Notes: generated by a model not told the origin, from the sequence alone. Positions 34,274-44,587 are shown, counted from the stretch's first letter. The stretch: 64,000 nt of DNA from Beverwykella pulmonaria (GCA_001599595.1 BCHH01000001.1:1683403-1747402), one strand, 5' to 3'. Made by a program: numbers and translations.

Positions 34274-35444
34274 TCACAGGTGAGCGTGTTGTGAGCCTTT
34301 CAAAATTGGACTTTGCCCTTGAATTCCTTGCCAGCCTTTTTCTTTCCAACCGTTCAGGAGTATGGCTTCGCCAACACTGAAGTCATGTGCACCTATCTTG
34401 ATCAGTTACGTGTAAAAATCATAGCTGTGAAGAATCTATTACCTATGACCCAGATATTCTCAGTATCCACAAAAGCCTTCGTCCGAGTCATAGTGTCAAT
34501 AGCTTGCTCTGGATCCGCATGCATAGACTCCCTCGAATAAAGCAGACGAGCAGTTCTCTTCGGCTCTTTAAGCAATGTTGGGTGATGATAGCAGTCTCCC
34601 GCTAACAACACAAAATCATCCTCTCCATCCTCCCTCGTCTTGACCCGAATCAACATCATCTGATGCCCCGCCGAATGCCCAGGCGCATCAACAATATACG
34701 CCGCTCCATCTCCAAAGACATCAAACCCCTCTCGAAAGTCCCCAACCCAATCCACCCCTCATCTCCCGGATTCCTCAGGTCCACAGCCTCATAAAGTCTC
34801 TTCTTCTTCGCCTCTTCTACCATCCCCGCTCTCTTATCCCCTACCCTCATCAGCAAACTGTCTGATATAAAAGCCTCTACAATCTTCCTACTCCCATCAC
34901 TTGGCAGCGTCTCCGATAACGTGACCCCTTCGGATCCACTGGATACCCCGGTCTCACATAGGTACAGCACGTTGGCCCGACCCAGAGCTCTGCCTTCTTG
35001 AAGCCGGCTTTCGCTCCGTCGCCCACGTGGTCGAAGTGCATGTACGAGAATGTCACGGCTTTGATGTTTTCAGGTAATTGTTCGGCGGACCCGTGTTCTT
35101 CTAATATGTCGGATAGCGATGCGGGGGTGCAGTCGAATTGCGGGAGTACGTATTTGATGAGATAGGGCGGCAGATTTTCGAGGTCTTTGCGCATGCCTAG
35201 GCCGAAGATGTAGTAGGTGCGGGTGGGGGTATGGAGGATTAGGAAGACGTAGTCAGGAACGTAGAGTTTTTTTCTTTTCGTCCAGGGTTTTTGACTGATG
35301 GGTTGAATCGTTGTCTTCGTCCGGACCGGGAGGAGAACCATTTCCTCTGGAAGTACCAAACCACCGGCTTGTAGAAGGTATACTTTACAAGTGGCGTCTG
35401 ATGGCGACGAGGAATCGCGTGCTATGGATATGGGAGTGAAGCAT
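34274..35444 (-). pseudogene. Metallo-beta-lactamase fold hydrolase, frameshifted
   Basis: Remnant of a lactonase-like MBL protein (AHL-lactonase/YtnP kind). The frame runs through YVPDYVFLILHT and NLPPYLIKYVLPQFD, then shifts by one base near 34930 (between DPKG and VTLSETLPSDGS) and again near 34745 (between GWIGLG and DFREGFDVFGDG). It continues through DAPGHSAGHQMMLIRV, then a 50-bp intron (34393-34442) and AHDFSVGEAILL, ending at 34274. The metal motif HxHxDH reads YMHFDH: the first His is Tyr (TAC for CAC). No ATG is in frame at the 5' end; the nearest, 35444, is in another frame. Both shifts sit at runs of G, so sequencing error could explain them, but the lost His and start support true decay. 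Confidence 0.75.
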
Positions 35445-35814
35445 TATTTGAAGACATGCTGGATTTTGCGGCCGCGTCTCAAAAGGGAGGACATGAATAA
35501 AAAAGGTAGGCCTTCTTTTCAAATACACCTGTAGCACAATAGTGTTAAAAAGCAATAAACAATCTGTGATGTCAAAAGAAGCTTCGGTTGAAAGGAGGAA
35601 CTAGAAGAGAGACACTGTAGTTTGTTTGCAAGAGGGACTGAGGTATTCCTCTTCCACCAAATCCAAGACAGCGCCAAGCCAATTGATATCTCACATCGAT
35701 GTCCAATATAACAACACTCAAGATGATGAGGAGTGGTAAAGTGGAAGGAAATTAGCGCGACTTCTGACATGATTGGCGCGAAGCACTAGCCCAGCCTTGA
35801 GCCTTTTATAAACT
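35445..35814. other. Spacer between MBL pseudogene and HET-NLR gene
   Basis: AT-rich, about 370 bp. No gene seen. Confidence 0.4.
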
Positions 35815-38800
35815 TCATTCCTTCTCGATTTGCCATCCATTTAGAGCTTTGAGCGAAGTCTCTGTGTCAGGATGCTGACAGCCGAAGATCCGCTTCTGTA
35901 GCTTGAAGCACTTTTCTATTAGTACGATAGCTTCTTCATCCCGGCTCTGGGATTTCCACGTGTGTGCCAGGTTGGCCATGATGGTCAGCGTGTCTGGATG
36001 CTCCTCCCCAAGCACCCTCTTGCGAGTCTCCATCACTTTCACCTCTAGCTCTTCGGCCTCGTCCCACCGGCCTTTGTTCCAAAGCGTCGACGCCAGGTTT
36101 GCCATGCTAGTCAGCGTGTCTGGATGCTCCGGCCCAAGCANNNNNNNNNNNNNNNNNNNNNNNNNNNNNNNNNNNNNNNNNNNNNNNNNNNNNNNNNNNN
36201 NNNNNNNNNNNNNNNNNNNNNNNNNNNNNNNNNNNNNNNNNNNNNNNNNNNNNNNNNNNNNNNNNNNNNNNNNNNNNNNNNNNNNNNNNNNNNNNNNNNN
36301 NNNNNNNNNNNNNNNNNNNNNNNNNNNNNNNNNNNNNNNNNNNNNNNNNNNNNNNNNNNNNNNNNNNNNNNNNNNNNNNNNNNNNNNNNNNNNNNNNNNN
36401 NNNNNNNNNNNNNNNNNNNNNNNNNNNNNNNNNNNNNNNNNNNNNNNNNNNNNNNNNNNNNNNNNNNNNNNNNNNNNNNNNNNNNNNNNNNNNNNNNNNN
36501 NNNNNNNNNNNNNNNNNNNNNNNNNNNNNNNNNNNNNNNNNNNNNNNNNNNNNNNNNNNNNNNNNNNNNNNNNNNNNNNNNNNNNNNNNNNNNNNNNNNN
36601 NNNNNNNNNNNNNNNNNNNNNNNNNNNNNNNNNNNNNNNNNNNNNNNNNNNNNNNNNNNNNNNNNNNNNNNNNNNNNNNNNNNNNNNNNNNNNNNNNNNN
36701 NNNNNNNNNNNNNNNNNNNNNNNNNNNNNNNNNNNNNNNNNNNNNAGCTCTTCAGCCTCGTCCCACCGGCCTTTGTTCCTGTACGTCGACGCCAGGTTGG
36801 CCATGCTAGTCAGCGTGTCTGGATGCTCCGGCCCAAGCACCCTCTTGTGAGTCTCCATTACTTGCAAAAAAGCTCTCTCCGCCTCATTCCACCGCCCTTC
36901 CTGGTATAGACATATCCCTAGTTTCCACAGCAAACTAGTTCTAGCATCGTCGTTAACACTGGCGACACCGCCCTCTAACGCGTAGCTAGCATGTGCTAGA
37001 TACTTTCTCCACACAGTCCTGTTCTGGTGTTCGTGGTCTGGAAACACTTCCCTAAGTCGTAAAACAGCTCGCTCTGTTGACTGCGCGAGCAACTCTTCCT
37101 TCCGTAGCCAGTTCCGTGTTGCCAAATGCACCAGCCGATGGAGATTCAGGCACTCTTCAGCCGGCTGTTTATGAATGAACGAATACGCAGTAAGTGTGCC
37201 AATTGCATCTACTTCCTTTTTCCGTGACGTTCCTGGTGGAAGAAGGGACTGTGGAATATCCTTTGGCTCTACGCAGGCCATGAACGACAAATAATCGGCT
37301 GCCAGCTGATCGCGCCGCCGGATTTGATCAAACGAAATAAGCCATGTTGTGGCAACTGGGTTCTTAATGTCGTGATACCTCCCGTCGTCTTCAAACTCCT
37401 CGCTGAGAAGATCAATCACCTCCTCTTCCTGTTCGGCCAGGAGCGACAGATAGTCTGCGAGCGATATCGCATTCTCGTTGATGTACGCCGCTGCCTGAAC
37501 AATAGCTAGCGGAAGGAAGGTAAGCTGAAAAAGCAGTGCACATGTGTCTTGTCGACGGTTAACAAGATCCGGGCAGACCAGGCACTTCCTCAGCAGTTCA
37601 GCAGCCGCATCTTCTCCCATTGCCGGAACGTCCACTACGTTCTGTTGCGCGAGTTTGACTGCTATCTTCCTGTCGCGCGTTGTGAACACGACAGCTCCTT
37701 GCTTGCTCTTTGGGAGGTAGTTAATTAGAGGGTGGGATCCCTGCCCGGGCTGCAGCCCAGATCTAGTCTTGGCAATCCACATGTTGATATCGTCGGCGTT
37801 GTCGAACACTAGCAACCACTGTCCTGTGCTTTCTTTGCTCAGATGTACCTGAACTAGTTTCTTCACGTCTGCCATGTCATCTTCACACCCAGGGATACCA
37901 AGCTGCCGGGCAACGTCTAGGTAAGATTGGTGCAGGCTTTCTATGTTGACTGCGGAAATCCAGATGACGGAGCAGTGCTTTTGCTTGCCAGCGACACGGT
38001 ACAGCAGTTCAATAACTAGCTGGGTCTTTCCTACACCCCCAAGACCAGTAATGGCAAGCTTTGCGGTACGATGCTTGCCGAACAGCATCTCTTCAAGCCG
38101 AGTCAGCTCAGGCTCGCGGCTAGTGAAGCGGGAGTTTCGCTCGAACGGCACAATCCACGTCGGATTTACTAGGGGCGTCTTCGGCGGTTTGGAGGAGGAT
38201 ACTTTTAGTCGATCCCAGAAGAGCTCACTCAGCTGGCGGTTTTCTGAATATCTCTCGAGCTCCCGTAGGAGCCGCTGAGATGCATGATGCTCGCCCTCGC
38301 CGTATATGGCTTCCATATGGATATCAAAGATTCCAAGCAGAGAGTAGACTTTATCTTCAGGTCGCTTGGTTGTTCTATTTGCCGCCCATGACATGCGTTC
38401 ATTGATAGTAAAGTGAGGTAGCGGCTCCCCTCGAAGCGCATGAATAGATATGCCCGTAACCTGGTGAATCTGCTTTTCTAGTGACTTTCTATCTCCAAGT
38501 CGCTCATGTTTTTGCGAGAAAAATTCGACGCATCGAGGAGCAATGAGCTCTTGTAGCGTCCAGCCTCGAGTGAACCACCGACTATCCCGCAGCTGGGAGT
38601 CTCTGTCGTTCTCGCTCATAGAAGTCGAGACATCTGCGAGGAAAACATAGCATTTGATAGCATTCTGGTACCACCGGAACATGGAGTTGATACTTTCGGT
38701 AAGCTCGGCGGCATTTGTCTTGTCGATGCAACAGGTGTCAATCCAGCAGTAGCCCAGCCCGTCATTCTTAGCTTGGATTGCGCAGAAGCGGAGCTTATCG

Positions 38801-38964
38801 TAACCAGCCTTGCCACTTCCAGTGCCATCTATAATGTCTTTGTACGTGACTTCATCGCCATCACGTCCCCAGGTGTGCGAGAGTATGGCGTAGCGAGGAA
38901 CCTCGTCTTCGGCAAACTCGACCAGGCTGAAGCTGGGGTAATCGTCAAGTTGTAAAAGGCGCAT
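35815..38964 (-). CDS. HET / NB-ARC / TPR NLR-like protein (sequence gap inside)
   Basis: Fungal NLR-type STAND protein, likely in allorecognition or programmed cell death. Intronless frame, 1049 codons counting the gap. A HET effector domain at about 1-150 shows YAILSHTWG, GYCWIDTCCIDKTNAAELTE and SRWFTRGWTLQELIAP. An NB-ARC ATPase at about 285-560 has P-loop GLGGVGKTQ (307-315), Walker B WLLVFDNADD (about 383-392), sensor GAVVFTTRDR and LTFLPLAIVQAAAYI. From about 660 come kinesin-light-chain type TPRs of exactly 42 residues (LGPEHPDTLTSMANLAST, then KGRWDEAEELEVKVMETRKR). Flanking copies are nearly identical in DNA, the form seen in fast-evolving fungal NLR arrays. The last two repeats diverge and end NGWQIEKE. 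The 605 N leave repeat number unknown. All visible NB-ARC motifs are intact. Confidence 0.9.
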   Translation of the reverse strand: MRLLQLDDYPSFSLVEFAEDEVPRYAILSHTWGRDGDEVTYKDIIDGTGSGKAGYDKLRFCAIQAKNDGLGYCWIDTCCIDKTNAAELTESINSMFRWYQNAIKCYVFLADVSTSMSENDRDSQLRDSRWFTRGWTLQELIAPRCVEFFSQKHERLGDRKSLEKQIHQVTGISIHALRGEPLPHFTINERMSWAANRTTKRPEDKVYSLLGIFDIHMEAIYGEGEHHASQRLLRELERYSENRQLSELFWDRLKVSSSKPPKTPLVNPTWIVPFERNSRFTSREPELTRLEEMLFGKHRTAKLAITGLGGVGKTQLVIELLYRVAGKQKHCSVIWISAVNIESLHQSYLDVARQLGIPGCEDDMADVKKLVQVHLSKESTGQWLLVFDNADDINMWIAKTRSGLQPGQGSHPLINYLPKSKQGAVVFTTRDRKIAVKLAQQNVVDVPAMGEDAAAELLRKCLVCPDLVNRRQDTCALLFQLTFLPLAIVQAAAYINENAISLADYLSLLAEQEEEVIDLLSEEFEDDGRYHDIKNPVATTWLISFDQIRRRDQLAADYLSFMACVEPKDIPQSLLPPGTSRKKEVDAIGTLTAYSFIHKQPAEECLNLHRLVHLATRNWLRKEELLAQSTERAVLRLREVFPDHEHQNRTVWRKYLAHASYALEGGVASVNDDARTSLLWKLGICLYQEGRWNEAERAFLQVMETHKRVLGPEHPDTLTSMANLASTYRNKGRWDEAEEXXXXXXXXXXXXXXXXXXXXXXXXXXXXXXXXXXXXXXXXXXXXXXXXXXXXXXXXXXXXXXXXXXXXXXXXXXXXXXXXXXXXXXXXXXXXXXXXXXXXXXXXXXXXXXXXXXXXXXXXXXXXXXXXXXXXXXXXXXXXXXXXXXXXXXXXXXXXXXXXXXXXXXXXXXXXXXXXXXXXXXXXXXXXXXXXXXXXXXXXXXXLGPEHPDTLTSMANLASTLWNKGRWDEAEELEVKVMETRKRVLGEEHPDTLTIMANLAHTWKSQSRDEEAIVLIEKCFKLQKRIFGCQHPDTETSLKALNGWQIEKE
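35993..36880 (-). repeat. 126-bp tandem TPR repeat array
   Basis: Each 126-bp unit encodes one 42-residue TPR. Copies on the two sides of the assembly gap differ by only a few bases (for instance the codons before NKGRWDEAEE), so the array is recent or homogenised. Units beyond 35990 towards the stop are clearly older. Confidence 0.8.
36141..36745. other. Assembly gap (605 N)
   Basis: Undetermined bases in the middle of the TPR array. The length is not a whole number of 126-bp units once the partial units at each edge are counted (12 + 42n codons cannot equal 203), so it is probably an estimate. Confidence 0.98.
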
Positions 38965-39937
38965 TGTTGCTCCAGATTCAAGAATGCGTGGGCCCTACAA
39001 GTACGATTATTTGAGTCACAAACCTGGCGGAAATCGAACTGAAAAGGAACGAACAGCCATGTTCATGGCGGACATGGTTTCACAAGCACTCGAGGTTGGG
39101 ATGGGGACATGTTGAGCTGAAGGCGGCTAGCACAGCCACACCCAGTCAGGAAGAAGCATGCCCGCCAAGCCCGCCAAGCCACAAATTCCCTGCGTGGATG
39201 AGCGAGGCACCAGCCTTTCGACATCACAACATTCTGCTACAGAAGCAGAGTCAGAGGCGAATTCATCGGTGCCAAAGGACAAAGTGGCGCGGATGAGCGA
39301 AATCGGGCCTGCGAGAGACGTAGAAGTGCCATGGAGGGCACCGGTGGCAAAGATGTATTAGTATGACCAATAATCTATCCATTCTCGCTAGCAATGGATA
39401 CCATCCGTTCTTGCCAACAATGCGACAACTTGCTACAGAAAGTATCCAACACGTGGAACGGATCCTCCACGGATCTCAAAAGTCTTTAACATGTTTACAG
39501 ATAGTAAAAGTCTCTAACACATTTAGTGTGATGGAATAGAAGTGACTCAAATGATAAGCATTGTATCCTAATGTGCTAACAGGAGGAAACATGAAAAAGA
39601 AGAAGACGTAGAGATCGACGAAGCTTATAAGGTCCTGCCAAGGCCTCATACAAAGCCTCTAATCAGGGCCCAGTCTTTTACACTAAGGAGACTGGAGACA
39701 TTGCGTCAAATAACAGGCCCTGTTGTGATCAGGGCTCGTTAGCTATCGGAGACTACGGATACAATCTCGGGTGCGATATGGTTACTATACAAGACGTTGC
39801 GTAAGGAGCTCAACCAGAGGTCCTACGCGTTCAATAAATACTCGGTATGGTTCGTGCATTAGGGTCTGGTTTGTACATCAGAGTGAGCTTGATTAGGGCT
39901 CGGTTGTACATTCCAGATTAGGTCGGTTAGTTGCCGA

Positions 39938-39981
39938 GCTCGTCGTTCGGAGGGTCTTGTGAAGCTCGTTGTTCGGAGGGT
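39938..39981 (+). repeat. 18-bp direct repeat pair
   Basis: GCTCGTCGTTCGGAGGGT at 39938-39955 and GCTCGTTGTTCGGAGGGT at 39964-39981 differ by one C-to-T change. The unit spacing is 26 bp. Confidence 0.6.
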
Positions 39982-40118
39982 ACTGACAGTGTCACTCCGT
40001 GACAGGTACAATATCCGACTTAACGCTCAACCTAATACCCAGTCTAATACTAAATCTGATGTTGAGCCTGTTACTAATTCTTAGGCTGCTGAGAATACAG
40101 AAGAGGGTGAACAGGCTG

Positions 40119-40218
40119 AACGTGAAGAAGAGACCAACTATGGCAGCTTGGATTTTGGCGAGTAGGGGGAGGTTAGAGAGGATAAACGTAAAAACGAGAC
40201 CGACTATGGCAGCTCGGA
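40119..40218 (+). repeat. Degenerate 36-bp direct repeat
   Basis: Copies at about 40119-40153 and 40183-40218 share CGAGACCGACTATGGCAGC-like sequence and similar GGAGAGGATA tails, with mostly A/G and C/T differences. In one frame both encode an acidic ETNYGS/ETDYGS motif, so this may be a decayed part of the same element as the Helitron relic. Confidence 0.45.
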
Positions 40219-40323
40219 CTATTTGGCAGGGAGAGGAAAGTTGGAGAGGACAATGATACGCCTGAGTCTGCTGCTGTTATAGACCTTGTTCCTAATATTA
40301 GGGAGTTTGAGAGTCTTTGTGCT

Positions 40324-40815
40324 AGTATACAGAGCAGGACACGCCACGCAATACCTTCTATGGGTTCTGTTTGTCAAACTCTACTGGCTGAGTTTAATAA
40401 TAGCATGCCATTATTCAGTTTGGCCTTCCCAATATTGAATTCTTCTAGAGCAGGTGAATTTGTCCAGCCTCAGCTATGTGATGTTGATTTATTGGGCTAT
40501 ACTCAAAATATCATATGCTATAAAGATAGGCGATTTGCTAGGCATCCGCGCTTCTAATTTGTGGCTTTTAATTATATACTTTGCCGTCAGATAATGTCCA
40601 GGGCTAGTTTCTATGTAGAAATACGTGGAGGACCTGAAGGACTTTCTATCGAGGAAATACAGGAATGGTTCAACAGGCCAGATTAGAGTCAAAGCCTTGC
40701 GAACTCTATCGTCCAATTCACATCCAGCGTTAAGGACAGAAAAGCTTGTTGGACAACAGAAGGAAAGTAACTGGAGTCAATGGTAAATTTGCCCTGCACA
40801 CTTGACCTAGAATGA
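40324..40815 (+). pseudogene. Helitron replication-protein (Rep/helicase N-terminal) relic
   Basis: A single plus frame, broken by in-frame stops, matches the conserved N-terminal domain of fungal Helitron helicases. The order is LLGYTQNIICYKDRRFARHP, RF-stop-FVAFNYILCRQIMSRASF, PEGLSIEEIQEWFNRPD-stop, SLANSIVQFTSSVKDRKACW and LESMVNLP. The stops (TAA 40555, TAG at about 40684, TAA at about 40768) make it non-functional. The helicase core and the transposon ends are not present in recognisable form, so the element is truncated. Match is from memory of the family pattern, not a search. Confidence 0.65.
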
Positions 40816-41282
40816 TGACAGGAATTCACTTGCATTTTCATGTGGCACTTGCTCCCAATTCATTCTCCCCTTTCACGCCTTCATCCTGAGATCCTCCAAT
40901 TCCTCGAGAGAGTACACCTAGGTCATATGTACATTTTGTCACCCATCTCATCTCCATCTTGCCCCCTCCCAAAAATTAGTCATGACTTCAGACTCGTCTT
41001 GAGAAGTAGAAGGGTCCGGTAGTGAATCGAGTTTCCAAGTGGGTTCTGAGGATGATAGTTTGACTTCGATGGCTGTGGAGGGCTACTTCATCCCCAAAGG
41101 CAATCTTGTTAGAGTGCTGCGCGATGGTCTTACGTGTGACAGAAGGGACAATAAAAGTGCCTTGTAACAACATTGATCAAGTGGTGCGTACATGTGAACT
41201 ACGTTGTGGATATCTCGCTCCAACATAAAACTCTCAACCCAACCCAACCCATTTTTCCCTTCCCATCTTATACACCAATTCC

Positions 41283-42990
41283 CTACCGTCCACCGATCTG
41301 GCCTTTCGGGATGGGCTTAATCCAGCTCACCAACAGATTGATCCCAATCGTCATAACTCCAATAATCCAAAACACCTTCCCGTAGTTCTTCCCGTTATAC
41401 CGAAAAATGATAGCGAAGATAATACCACCGAAATTCCCACTCGCACCGGTAAATCCGGATACAACGCCGTTGGCGTAGGGGTGCACATGCGGCACGAGAC
41501 CAAAATCCGCTCCATTTCCACCTTCAAGGAAGAACGCCATGCCTGCCACAAGACCAAACATTGTAGCCTGGTTCTTTGAGTCGAGGACACCAATGGCGAT
41601 GAGGAAAACGCCGGTGATGATGCCATACGAGTGCAGAACAGCCTTTTTCGCCCAGACGGAGTGCGTGCGGCGGTACACGAAGTCGGAGATGAAGCCGCCT
41701 AGCGGCCTAGTGACACCGTTGAGCAGGCCGAACATAGCGGCCCAGTTACCCGTTTGTTGGAGGCCAAGGTGCGGGAAGTTCTTCATGTAGTAATTCCCTA
41801 GGATAGAGTTGATGGATAACTCAGCGCCAAAGGTGCAGAAGTAGCATGCCGCAGTCACGATGGTCTGTGGAGAAACCATGACGTGTAGGATTTCTTTGAA
41901 CGAGGGCTTCTGGATGACTTCGCCCTTTGCCGTGTCCATCATCTCTTGGTCGGTGGCTTGCGCTTCATTGTCTTTCCAGCCGTGCGGCTTCTCCATGTCG
42001 GAGGCGATATCTTTTTCACCTTGAGCAGGAGTGTCGTCAAGATGACCAGGGACGACAACGCCGGTTACGCTGTGACGACGGATGCTTTCTTCAACGGCGG
42101 CGAAGCGCTCGTTCCATTTTCCCGTCGGAGTGTCAGGGCAGAGGAGGAGGATGCAGACTGCTACGAAGACGATGAGTACGCCAGGTACGATAAAGGATAC
42201 GCGCCAAGCTTTGCCCTTGCTCAGGCCGTCGGAACGAAGAGAGTTGTACACGGCAGGCATGACGAAGTATGTGATGCCACCACCCAGGTTACCCAGACCA
42301 CCAGTCAGGGCGTTCGCGGTGCCGACAACATTCTTGTCGAAGAAGCCGGTCGTCCAGACTTGACAGGGGACGAAGCTTCCACCGAGGATACCGATGAAGA
42401 AGCGGAGTGCCTGGAGGCTCATATTAGATTTTCTGTTGCTTTGTGGAAACACAATGTCTTGGGGGTACTCACATATAGGCCGCTGGCATTGGACACAGCA
42501 CCGGCGAGGAACGTAGGCACCGCACCGGCGAGCAAGCAACCCGCAAACGTAAGTCGAGGTCCAAACCTGTCACAGCAAGGTCCAGCAATGAGACGAACAA
42601 TTAAGCTATGGATAATGTCAGTCAAATCCTACACGACCTCCAAGAATACTCACGTAGCCGTCAGCGCAATAATGTTTGAATTAGCAACCTGATATGGCTT
42701 CATGCCGATATTTCCGGCAATAACATCTGCGAGCAGTGGCGGGAACGCTATACCCCAGATCAGCATCTAATTATTCACATGGAGAGAGATAAGCACTATG
42801 CAGGGCGATGTCATAGGCTGCTTGTGGAAGCTAACTTACCATACCACGACCAGAAAGCGATCATGAAGCCGAACCATGAGAAGAAGAACACGCGTCCGTA
42901 GACATTAGAGACCGGGTTGAAGAAGGGGATTGATCTAGCTTTTTTGTTGACAGGGTTGACCTGTGGGGTTTGCCAGAGCGTTGCGAACAT
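41283..42990 (-). CDS. Nitrate/nitrite transporter, NNP family of MFS (CrnA/NrtA type)
   Basis: High-affinity nitrate importer of the plasma membrane. Exons 42990-42840, 42747-42654, 42605-42473 and 42410-41283 give 501 aa, close to the 507 aa of Aspergillus CrnA. The start [20 protein letters not shown] and [20 protein letters not shown] are typical. Both nitrate signature regions are visible: [20 protein letters not shown] in helix 5 and [13 protein letters not shown] in helix 11, together with [10 protein letters not shown] and [20 protein letters not shown]. The long central loop (about residues 220-310) is hydrophilic with [15 protein letters not shown]. No nitrate or nitrite reductase gene lies beside it, unlike the nitrate cluster of several fungi. 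Two of the introns could easily be mis-called: the first ends in GGTATAG 22 bp after a weaker ATTAG. Confidence 0.93.
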
Positions 42991-44587
42991 CTTGAATGGA
43001 GGAACGCTGAGTTATTGGATGGGATAGCTAGGCCGGGTATGTGTGTATGGGATGGATTGGCTGGTCAAATTTGCTCCGTTTGTTAGGAGATGTGACGAAG
43101 TGTTGGTGTTGATAGTGACAATCTCAGCCGTGTGCGACTGCTGTTAATATATACACCCCAGAATCCTACTCATGTCTTTTGGGAATGCACAGCATCTCCG
43201 TTGAAATAGCCTAGCGCAGCCTGCGATGTCCGCGGGAGAGATCGTCCCCATAATTCTACCCTACGATGACCAGGGTATGCATGGAGGGAGACGCCGTGGT
43301 GGCGCCGCTAGACATCGTGTGGAGGAACATATGCATATCTGCTCTTCGATATCTTCTCGATATGACGGTGGCTGAGGCCGAGACGCACACGATAAGCCCT
43401 ATTCGACAGAGTCTAAACGAGAATCTAACTTGGCATCAAGCGCAAGGTGCTGGATCTAGAGTTGCAGATGTGCTCAAGATTCTCCTGGGTATCCAGATGA
43501 AATCATTGGGCGAGAGCAAGCCTGAAGACGGATGATCTTCTTATCTGGGGCACCCGGTAGCGCACACCTTGTGTACGTTTCTGTGGGTCTTATCAGCGGT
43601 AGCATCACAGCAACTCAAAACTTCCTATAAAGGACGAAGAGATTCCTTTTTCCGCGGCGCTCTGCCTATCCATTTCAAAATTCCTCGACTCCGTCATATA
43701 GTACTAGGACTCGGGCGTGTTCTTTCGGGTTGTGTGCAATTCAAGGCGCAGTAATCTTATCTGTGCGATGAGCATCCGATGCAGATGTCAGCCCAATATC
43801 GAAAAAAATGTGATGGGATAGATTCTTCTTTTGTCAAAGTAAAAAGAAGCTTCACGACAACCGTGTGTCTTTTCCTTGGCCGGCTTGTGTCTGGGGTTGA
43901 GGGCAGGTGTCAACTTGTGCTCTGTGCCTGGCTGTGTGTCGTTGGGTTCAGCTTCCGTCGCGCGTGGGATGATATCCATGCCTTATCTCTACCCTCGCCA
44001 ATGGCCAATGAGAAATGGCCAAGACATACCGAGGAGATCTGCAACCCCTTCCTGGGATCACGTGCCATGCCTAGATGTTTGTCAGAAGTAATTCTTCATG
44101 CGGAGTAATAATAATATGGGCCGATCGGAGTTACCAAAGCAATTTCAGCATCCTGCATACCTACTGCATGGTTCTTCGGTGTGGCGTTCGCTACCGACGA
44201 GTGGAGGGAAGGGAAGAACCTTGACCACTGTGTCGGGAATAAGTATTGGGGATTGAAGCAATGGAAAGCAGGAACGGCGCGTAGGTAATAATAGAATGAT
44301 TAATCATTATAACATGCGCCTAACACGAAACTTCGTCCTTAATTGCTTGTCCAATCTTTAAAAGTGTTCTGCAAAACGGGCTTTTGGAAAGCAGAAAGCC
44401 TACTCAAAGTGCACGTGCGAAGAACATATTCTACGCCTAGCTCCTCCAATGCCAGAAGTACGATGACGAACCAATGACAAAGAACCGAAATCGCCGCCCA
44501 TGGACTTGTTTTTGCGCCGCCGAAATGCTGGAAAGTAAAGAGATTCGTTAGATGAATACAGTTGCTGAAAGAATGCAAGGCGCAGCG
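42991..44587. other. 1.6-kb intergenic region upstream of nitrate transporter
   Basis: Holds the promoter of the nitrate transporter and, at the other end, the 3' flank of the methyltransferase gene. A TGATAG (HGATAR, the AreA/GATA-factor core) lies at 43110-43115, about 120 bp upstream of the start; single GATA cores are common by chance. A 89-codon plus frame at 43266-43535 has no likeness I can name. Confidence 0.4.

Larger units (their letters stand above)
38965..41282. other. 2.3-kb repeat-rich region without intact genes
   Basis: Upstream of the HET-NLR gene. Contains CCCGCCAAG tandem (about 39161-39180), short direct repeats at 39938-39981 and 40119-40218, and the Helitron relic. No intact gene supported. 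Confidence 0.5.

Noticed and set aside
34656..35359. Three separate minus frames as independent small genes
   Set aside because: Together they form one metallo-beta-lactamase gene broken by frameshifts.
35903..36909. Plus-strand frames across the N gap
   Set aside because: Mirror frames of the TPR repeats; composed mostly of unknown residues.
41946..42692. 248-codon plus-strand frame
   Set aside because: Antisense of nitrate-transporter exons.
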